DNA of 64,000 nt from Molanna angustata (taxonomy: Eukaryota > Arthropoda > Insecta > Trichoptera > Molannidae): NCBI GenBank assembly GCA_963576475.1, contig OY754990.1, positions 248,001 through 312,000 of the forward strand, given 5' to 3'. How positions within the stretch are numbered: the first letter of the stretch is position 1; each line of letters opens with the position of its first letter. The position numbers and the translations under genes were made by a program. Below the pieces are notes generated by a model. It was not told the DNA's origin, did no database searches, and saw only the letters and a list, made by a program, of their open reading frames with translations. Shown here piece by piece: positions 57,691 to 64,000 of the stretch.

Positions 57691-57809
57691 TGTTATGAAT
57701 CAAAATTAGAATATTAAACTTCGCAGTAGGAACCCAAGTAGTATAAAATAATTTTATACTACTTGGGTTCCTACTGCGAAGTTTAATATTCTAATTTTGA
57801 TTCATAACA
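57691..57809. repeat. Perfect palindrome of the LTR start (58-bp arms)
   Basis: Arms 57,691-57,748 and 57,752-57,809 are exact reverse complements around TAA. The turn is at GTATAAAATAATTTTATAC. In the intact LTR the same place reads GTATAAAATAATTTTAATAT, so four T's could pair with the preceding four A's and prime backward synthesis. Confidence 0.9.
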
Positions 57810-58256
57810 AATAATCTATGAATGCAGTATGATAGAGTGAAAATGTTCTATGAATGCAGTAAGACAGAGTGAAAATGATTTATGAATGCTGTAAGATAGA
57901 GTGAAAATGGTCTATGAATGCAGTAAGATAGAGTTAAAATGATCTATGAATGCTGTAAGATAGAGTTAAAATGATCTATGAATGCAGTAAGATAGTGAAA
58001 ATAATCTATGAATGCAGTAAGATAGAGTGATAATGATCTATGAATGCAGTAAGATAGAGTGATAATGATCTATGAATGCAGTAAGATAGAGTGATAATGA
58101 TCTATGAATGCAGTAAGATAGAGTGATAATGATCTATGAATGCAGTAAGATAGAGTGAAAATAATCTATGAATGCAGTTAGATAGAGTGATAATGATCTA
58201 TGAATGCAGTAAGATAGAGTGATAATGATCTATGAATGCAGTAAGATAGTGAAAAA
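57810..58256 (+). repeat. 32-bp minisatellite, right block
   Basis: About 14 units of AATGATCTATGAATGCAGTA-AGATAGAGTGAT with small variations (GTTC, GGTC, deletion of AGA). The same repeat borders the left side of the gypsy element. Confidence 0.92.
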
Positions 58257-58530
58257 TTCCTTTGTACTATATTCTGCTTGGAAGAGATGATCGCCTTCCC
58301 ATAACACATAGTAAGGAGATATACAGACCTAACATAAGCTATGTCTTTAGGACGGGGGATTGATATTCAAAGTGAGGTGGAACAGAGGAATAGTTTATCC
58401 CAAACACATTCAATACTAAAACATGAATTCTAAAAATATTTGCTTTTCAAAATTTAAATCTGTTAACAAAATGTACTTTTTAATATTATATATATTGTAT
58501 ATTTTTATTATATATGTGAGCCTTGACCTC
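58257..58530. other. Intergenic, nothing recognised
   Basis: AT-rich; no feature supported. Confidence 0.4.
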
Positions 58531-58775
58531 CTCCAGCATTCATCGCCATCTCCCTCCAGTCCCTTACACTAACAGCCTACACATCCCGCTGCAAGCTCAT
58601 TATAAATACTGTAAATCTCGTTGTTGTGTCGTATTCTCCAAACTCAGTTAACCTGCACTGGTCCGAATATTTTTCTCTCAAATACTAAACAGAGACAATT
58701 AATATTTTTTACTCAATACTCAGCATTCGCAACCATAAATTAGTACGGGGCATAGCGACGTTTTGTAAATTATGA
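58530..58775 (-). pseudogene. Degraded LINE C-terminal remnant
   Basis: The minus strand has VLIYGCEC-like, then EKNIRTSAG/VWRIRHNNEIYSIYNEL, matching the module at 505-890 and 47,215-47,380. Several stops and frameshifts. Confidence 0.5.
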
Positions 58776-59545
58776 TTTGTTTTTCTAGACATTTTTTTTT
58801 TATTAAGTATACACAATATAAACAGACACATAATACAAAAATTTAATTTATTAGTTTTTTTTTAAATAGGCACTGTCCCAATTAAGTTTAAAAACTTGTG
58901 CTTGGGAGCATTTGAGAAGCAAGATGTCTTCTTAAACCAAAGAAGCATCTGTTAGCCATATATTATATATAGCAGAGGATGTGTCATTTACATTAGTCAC
59001 AATGGAATCCAAGTAGGTGAAACTTTCAACAGATTCTATTGTGTGGGAGACTATGCTGATTGTTATTAACTGTCTGATAATTATAAATAAACAAAGACAA
59101 AATACTCCATGCTAATTGAAATCTCGGAGGTTTCCATTAATTTCTTAAGCTACAATATTATGATGAGGTGCAATAAATTGTCTACTGCAATAAATTAATT
59201 CAAAGTTATTGCTTTAATATTCAATTTCAAATTACTCAAAAAACATTTGCAGTTACGACCCTATGTATAGTATTCAAGGTGTGATATACTAATTAATGAT
59301 ATCAATATTTTTTTCAAATAATCCACAGTGTAGATAACTGAATGTGCCGGATTAACGAGATCGTACTGTATTAACATTTTCATAGTTAGCTTAGTCACAC
59401 ATTTAGGTTGTATATAATATAATATTGTACATATTGTTGAAATAAGCAAAGCATATTTTTGTAGTAGGCTAATAATTATCTATGATTAAGAAATATATAC
59501 CTAATATCATAGATTTTTATTATAATATACCTAGATGTAGTACTC
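58776..59545. other. AT-rich intergenic sequence
   Basis: No supported feature; a minus-strand fragment around 58,970-59,060 could be LINE-derived but is too short to assign. Confidence 0.35.
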
Positions 59546-59785
59546 TGTGCAAAAAGTGAGTCTTGGAATATCGGGCGTTTGACGTTTTGGTTGGCAACAT
59601 ATTTCAGTTTTCCTTACATTTCAACACATCCTAGATAACTGTTCTCTAAACCTTAACAATCAGAATGTTTTTTTGGACAAATAAATCCGTAAACAATTCA
59701 CATTAGTCTTTATTCTCTATAGAAAAACGATGTGGTCTGGAACCAAAACATCAAAAATCCCCCCTGAAAAATGACTCACTTTGAT
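59546..59785. mobile_element. Putative short MITE
   Basis: Imperfect inverted ends: GCAAAAAGTGAGTC ... GTTTGACGTTTTGGTTG at the left, and the complement of AATCAAAGTGAGTC ... TTTGATGTTTTGGTTC at the right. About 240 bp; no target duplication was resolved. Confidence 0.45.
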
Positions 59786-59789
59786 TCAT

Positions 59790-60356
59790 ACAAAATTTGC
59801 TAACTACAACATTACAACTAGTGTATTATATGAAAACCTATGCATATATGTACCTATATAAGGAGATTCTATTGTGAGACTAGGGCTTCATGTATAACTC
59901 TGGTGGTGTAATTTTCTGTGCCAAAATGTAACAATAAAGTATTAGAAACCATCTCACTGTTTTATTTATTTTATCATATATTTATTTGTATCTACAGTAC
60001 TGTAACTATGGGAAATATTTTACAAAATACATCAAATATGACAGTTTGAGAAAAGTACATATATGTACTGCATAGTAATATTGGTCAGTTAGTCAAATAA
60101 TGTTGCCATATCTCCAAATTAAACTCAAAACTTGACACATAATTGTGCTGTTTGACATTTTGCAAATAATAATGATATGAAAATGATTGGAATAATCCAT
60201 CAATTAGGAGAGAGACTAATAAATAGATGGGTTGGAATTAATAATAATGTTGTAATAGGGAATCCTGCAGGCATATAGGTACATGAGATTGAAGTCATCA
60301 ATCCCATGAATGTCCATCTTGAATGATGACATCATAATAATGTCGTTATTCATTTT
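59790..60356. other. AT-rich intergenic sequence
   Basis: No supported feature. Confidence 0.35.
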
Positions 60357-60873
60357 TACTCCTCACTAACCCAAGAGGATATAGTGGGGAGTTATTATTT
60401 CGCCATACTTAAGGCAATTTTTTTATTGCAGATTATCAACTAGTATCATGCTGAGATTGTATTCTGAAAGAATCATCACAATGTGTGTGTTCTATGTACG
60501 GAGTGTTTTTTCTTTATCAATTATAGACTAAAGTACTCATTCGATTCCTTTCAAATTTTGCAAACTTGTTTATCTAATACTTGCTTAGACCCCATTAGAT
60601 TTTGAAGGATATCTGAATAGTGCTTCTCTATTTTTTAACTGTCAAATATTTTAAAGTGACCCCAAGCTCAGGAAACTTAAAATTTGAATTTTTTATTTTC
60701 AAATTGGTAAAAAGGCACATCACTTTCATAAAATGGCATTGAAGTATTATATAGTTTTCATAATAAAATATTTAAATGAAAAAATAATTTAACAAACTCA
60801 TTTCATGGAAATGCTGAATATTTTCCATACAAAATCTGAATACTTTATAGAATGACTTGTTAGTGAGGAGTTT
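60357..60873. mobile_element. Possible DNA element with ACTCCTCACTAAC ends
   Basis: ACTCCTCACTAAC at 60,358 is repeated in inverted form at 60,858-60,871. The inside is AT-rich with no ORF. A single short inverted pair is weak support. Confidence 0.3.
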
Positions 60874-61229
60874 AGCATGTTGGCCACAACTCACTCGTTT
60901 TCTATGGTTATTGATTTTTACTAGTCATTTTTTTTGATACCTAAACTTCCTAAGAGGGCTAAGACTCGAGGGGATGCTGTAACAGGAAACCCGGTGAGCA
61001 AGTAGGGGGGAGTGCAAAAGATCCCTAGGGTAACAGTGCATTAGAACACACTCTAATAATGTTTTTTTTTGGGAAGTGGCTAAAAATCGTATCATTTTTG
61101 CGGGTGCCTAAGACAAAATTTTTTTCATGTTTTTTTTTGGGGGAAACAATTTATTTTTTATGTAATAATAATGAACACTTCCGAGAAATGAATTTTAAAT
61201 AAATTTTTCCTCTTCCAGGTATCTACATA

Positions 61230-61440
61230 TGATGACAAGTAGTGTATATATAGTCTGAATGAACGCACGTGTACGTCTTTCGCTATTTCGCCGTCCTTGA
61301 ATTAGTACCTACGTGTTGTGTCGTTATATTGACTAACTAATATATTGTGTACTGAAGTATATTGTAATAAACTGTATTAAGAAGATACATCTTTCACTGC
61401 ATCAATAACAGAATTCCACCTCAGCAGAATATTAAGTGTA
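61230..61440 (+). mobile_element. LTR-like fragment (promoter and poly(A) signal)
   Basis: A TATATATAG box at about 61,245 is followed by GC-richer leader sequence (GAACGCACGTGTACGTC) and AATAAACTGT near 61,365. This is the R/U5-like order of an LTR, ending near ATCAATAACAGA. No partner LTR or coding region was found. Confidence 0.4.
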
Positions 61441-61484
61441 CAAAGACACTGTATTTATTTAATTTAATATAGCTTCTCCGACAA

Positions 61485-61690
61485 CTAACAGCTGTACTAT
61501 GTCAAATAATTATTTAACATGCACAAAATAACAAGTTGCCACATTATGGAGACTTACGATATTAATCGTCTCACAGATCCAGACTGAAAACACAATTAAA
61601 AACTGTTTACGCTGAGAATCAAACCCGGGACCCTTGGATCAGCAGTCAGATACCAAACCAACTGAACAATGATGGCCGATGAACTTATCC
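61485..61690 (-). mobile_element. tRNA-derived SINE family 1, fullest copy
   Basis: On the minus strand a tRNA-like head (GTTCAGTTGGTTTGG as box A, GGGTTTGATTCTC as box B) leads into the body shared with 22,622-22,800 and 49,440-49,550. It provides the 5' half missing from the other two copies. Confidence 0.75.
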
Positions 61691-61699
61691 TATTGTTAC

Positions 61700-62500
61700 A
61701 ACTTTGCAGACAGACAAATTAAAAAAAAAATACTTTAATTTTAAACAAAAATATATTTCATTTTCACCATTTCATTGTCATATTTTTTATTATTAATTGA
61801 TTGATTGAAATATACAGACACATATACAATACAATATTATGGCGAAAGCTGCTTTTCAAAATAATTGTGACATAAAATAACATATTGTAATAAATAGAAC
61901 AAAGATGAATTTGTTTCAAATTCAATTCATCTATAAAAATATTAACAAAAAAACAACATGGCTTTATTACATAAATTATTATGGCCCGGTATTACAGTCG
62001 GCCCTCAACTCATTGAGTTTGTTAAACTCAATATTAATATTAAAGGGAGATTGAATCCATTTCCATATTACAGTGCAATATGACATGTCAGTTACTAAAT
62101 CTTCAATTATAGACATATTTTACTTTTTCTGTGGTTATTATCTGTCAAATTTTAAATAACCTCAAATAATACCAACTACAAAACTATTGTTTTATTATCC
62201 AACATGGTAAATTTAATTTTTTTCACCAAAATAATGGTTTTAAATGCCCATGTTGGTTTCAATATGGCTGTCAGTTTATTTTGTTGTGTGGCGCCACCGT
62301 CGATACAACTAACGCCTCTAGTGATAGAACACTGAAACTACACGCGTTGCCTAGCAAATGACAGTTGTCTCACTGTTAAGTACTTAACGTTGAGTTAAAT
62401 ATTTGTCGTTTTTGAGGGAAGATTAGGCCTAAACTGAGACTGTAATACCGGTCCTATAGAAGCCAAACCTTACATAACTGAGCGTCCTCTTAGCCAAATT
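61700..62500. other. AT-rich intergenic sequence
   Basis: No gene or repeat recognised. A GC-richer patch at 62,285-62,350 shows nothing specific. Confidence 0.4.
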
Positions 62501-62514
62501 ATACTAACAAGATA

Positions 62515-62690
62515 TATTATATTTCAATAGAGATGAAGAAGGACCATGTATTTATTTATAGAACTATGAAATCAGGCACCTAAAGGGCTCAAGACCTGTC
62601 ATCGACATTGTTTACACATTAAGCGCTTGCGCAACATTCACCAATTATGCTTTTTATTGACTTTCCCTATCAATATTCTTGCTAAAGCAA
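62515..62690 (+). mobile_element. Single arm of the fold-back family (copy C)
   Basis: TTCAATAGAGATGAAGAAGG, AGGCACCTAAAGGGCTCAAG and GCGCTTGCGCAACATTCACC match the arms of copies A and B with more divergence. No opposite arm follows. Confidence 0.7.
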
Positions 62691-62954
62691 GTATACAATA
62701 ATTATGGACAAAATTCATATCTCCAAGTATAAAAGAAACTAATATGTGACTTTTTATGGTTAAATCAGTAAAGATGTTTAAAATTTGCCTTTTATATCGC
62801 TATTTAAGAGTAAAAAATGTATTTTTATATGTTAATCAATAAAATTGGCTACCTATATTTTACCTTAAACATTTTTTATGAAATATAATAAAACATAACA
62901 TTTTAATTAGTTTACTGTAGTTTATAACTTTTAAAATAAATCTTTAGTTTTGTA

Positions 62955-63155
62955 ATAATAATAATCAACACTACCTAGCACCCCCCGCAAGTTGCGAGTT
63001 TATTGCCATATGGCAATTTCTTTCAACTAACCAGTGTTTCCAGCCCAAAGAAGCAATATTTGCATGAGAAATGAATTTAAATAAATTTCTCCTCTGCTGG
63101 GAATCGAACCCAGGACGCCCGCACAGAAACTGTGCTACGGCGGTCGTCGACAATG
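62955..63155 (-). mobile_element. tRNA-derived SINE, family 3 with LINE-like tail
   Basis: On the minus strand: a tRNA-like box B (GGGTTCGATTCCC at about 63,103), a body, then GTTGAAAGAAATTGCCATAT-GGCAATAAACTCGC and an (ATT)n tail at 62,955-62,965. The same tail is in the partial copy at 22,484-22,615. The hairpin matches the 3' UTR of the CR1-like LINE at 43.93 kb. Confidence 0.75.
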
Positions 63156-63299
63156 AAATTGAGGTTATGTTTAAGCACTAGGAAACAGGTACTATTATGC
63201 AGATAGTTAAATTCATAACGCTTACAAATAGAATATCAACAGTTGAAATGTAAACAAAAATCAGGTTAATTGAATTTCAAAATCAAAAAGCCTTTAAAA

Positions 63300-63360
63300 T
63301 ACATAATATATTTCCTTTTTGTACAATGGCGGACTTATCGCCATTTGTAGATTACAAAAC
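63300..63360 (-). mobile_element. LINE 3'-end snippet
   Basis: The minus-strand sequence AAATGGCGATAAGTCCGCCA-TTGTACAAAAAGG has the hairpin-plus-GCCATTGTAC form of the LINE tail at 43.97-44.03 kb. Too short to classify further. Confidence 0.4.
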
Positions 63361-63622
63361 AAGACGACAGAATAACAGTACAACAATGGTTAATAACTAT
63401 CACATGGTCTGGTCTTTTGTTCGATTCTTGTCTTTTGTTCAATTGGTATCTGAGCAAACTGTCACCATCTCCTCTGAAATACGTGAAGATATTTTCCGAT
63501 ACCAATACATAGCAAGCAATAAGGCTTAGGAGAGGAATGTGAAAGGAATAAAATATTCTTCATCTAGTTTTAATACATGAGATAAAACTGTGTTACTATG
63601 GAGTAATCCAAATATGCAGAAT

Positions 63623-63950
63623 GTCCACCATTGACACAAAGGCAGAACGGGGTCACCAATGTCCACCATTGACACAAAGGCAGAACGGGGTCACCAATGT
63701 CCACCATTCACACAAAGGCAGAACGGGGTCACCAATGTCCACCATTGACACAAAGCCAAAACGGGGTCACCGATGACCACTATTGACACAAAGTTAAAAT
63801 GAGATCACCAATGTCCACCATTGACACAAAGGCAGAACGGGGTCACCAATGTCCACCATTGACACAAAGTTAAAATGAGGTCACCAATGTCCACCATTGA
63901 CACAAAGGCAACGGGGTCACCAATGTCAACTATTGACACAAAGATGGATA
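63623..63950 (+). repeat. 38-bp minisatellite, about nine units
   Basis: Unit GTCCACCATTGACACAAAGG-CAGAACGGGGTCACCAAT with point variants (TTCACAC, AGTTAAAATGAG). The last units are shorter or altered. The repeating open frame on the minus strand is an artefact. Confidence 0.92.
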
Positions 63951-64000
63951 CAGTCGCTCGCTGAGGTTTAGAGTATTCCATGTCCATAATAAAGTATGAA

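Larger units (their letters stand above)
50306..57809. mobile_element. Rearranged Ty3/gypsy LTR retrotransposon with inverted core
   Basis: Outer boundaries: TGTTATACGCC at 50,306 and ...ATTCATAACA at 57,809, flanked by AATA at 50,302-50,305 and 57,810-57,813. Parts in order: a complete 774-bp LTR in minus orientation (50,306-51,079); 283 bp of minus-oriented 3' UTR and polypurine tract (51,080-51,362); a 65-bp A-rich junction (51,363-51,427); the last 512 bp of an LTR in plus orientation (51,428-51,939); plus-oriented gag-pol and 3' UTR; the first 58 bp of the LTR and then its mirror image (57,691-57,809). Deleting everything between the AATA copies restores a unit of the 32-bp array, so the rearranged molecule was the one integrated. 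Confidence 0.85.

Noticed and set aside
61620..61690. tRNA gene on the minus strand
   Set aside because: The same head-body combination occurs in two other copies, so it is a SINE.
63805..63987. Minus-strand repeating ORF (FVSMVDIGD...)
   Set aside because: Translation of the 38-bp minisatellite.

Overview
The window is eukaryotic and almost certainly from an insect genome. It is AT-rich, it carries a multi-exon gene with GT-AG introns, and it is full of insect-type LINEs, tRNA-derived SINEs, MITEs and LTR elements. The LINE 3' ends and the SINE tails look lepidopteran to me, but this is recalled family resemblance and not a search result.

One host gene is supported. A GCNA (germ cell nuclear acidic peptidase, SprT family) gene lies on the + strand from about 16,350 to 41,591. 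It is assembled here from six exons that join in frame to exactly 2,700 nt (899 aa plus stop). The order is a disordered, charged N-terminal part, a SprT metalloprotease domain with HELCH, a CxxC...CxxC zinc ribbon and a C-terminal HMG-like segment. Its introns hold much of the window's repeat content: intron 1 a perfect-looking 13 x 142-bp array, intron 2 an antisense LINE, intron 4 a MITE, a heat-shock-element/TATA cluster and a SINE, and intron 5 (15.2 kb) a minisatellite of about 10.6 kb interrupted by a 2,457-bp solo-LTR-like insertion and capped by a Harbinger-like MITE.

Layout. 1-890: two antisense LINE fragments. 2.5-3.2 kb: a LINE 3' end and a fold-back element. 3.84-8.58 kb: a 5'-truncated LOA-type LINE with intact ORF2, poly(A) and a 13-bp target duplication. 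10.1-14.7 kb: 31 units of a 138-151 bp satellite lying in the apparent 3' UTR of an antisense LINE. 16.35-41.6 kb: GCNA. 42.7-47.4 kb: LINE fragments, a long-arm fold-back element with a nested LINE, and an 81-bp triplication. 47.5-49.4 kb: two MITE-like elements. 50.3-57.8 kb: a rearranged Ty3/gypsy element with an intact 1,629-aa gag-pol. 57.8-64 kb: minisatellites, SINEs, degraded LINE pieces and plain AT-rich DNA.

The most unusual structure is the gypsy element at 50,306-57,809. Its outer ends are those of a minus-strand insertion, with a 4-bp AATA duplication that exactly restores a 32-bp tandem array. Its core (gag-pol plus partial LTRs) is inverted, and its right end is a perfect 58-bp-arm palindrome of the LTR start. 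This looks like a fold-back (snap-back) reverse-transcription product that was then integrated.
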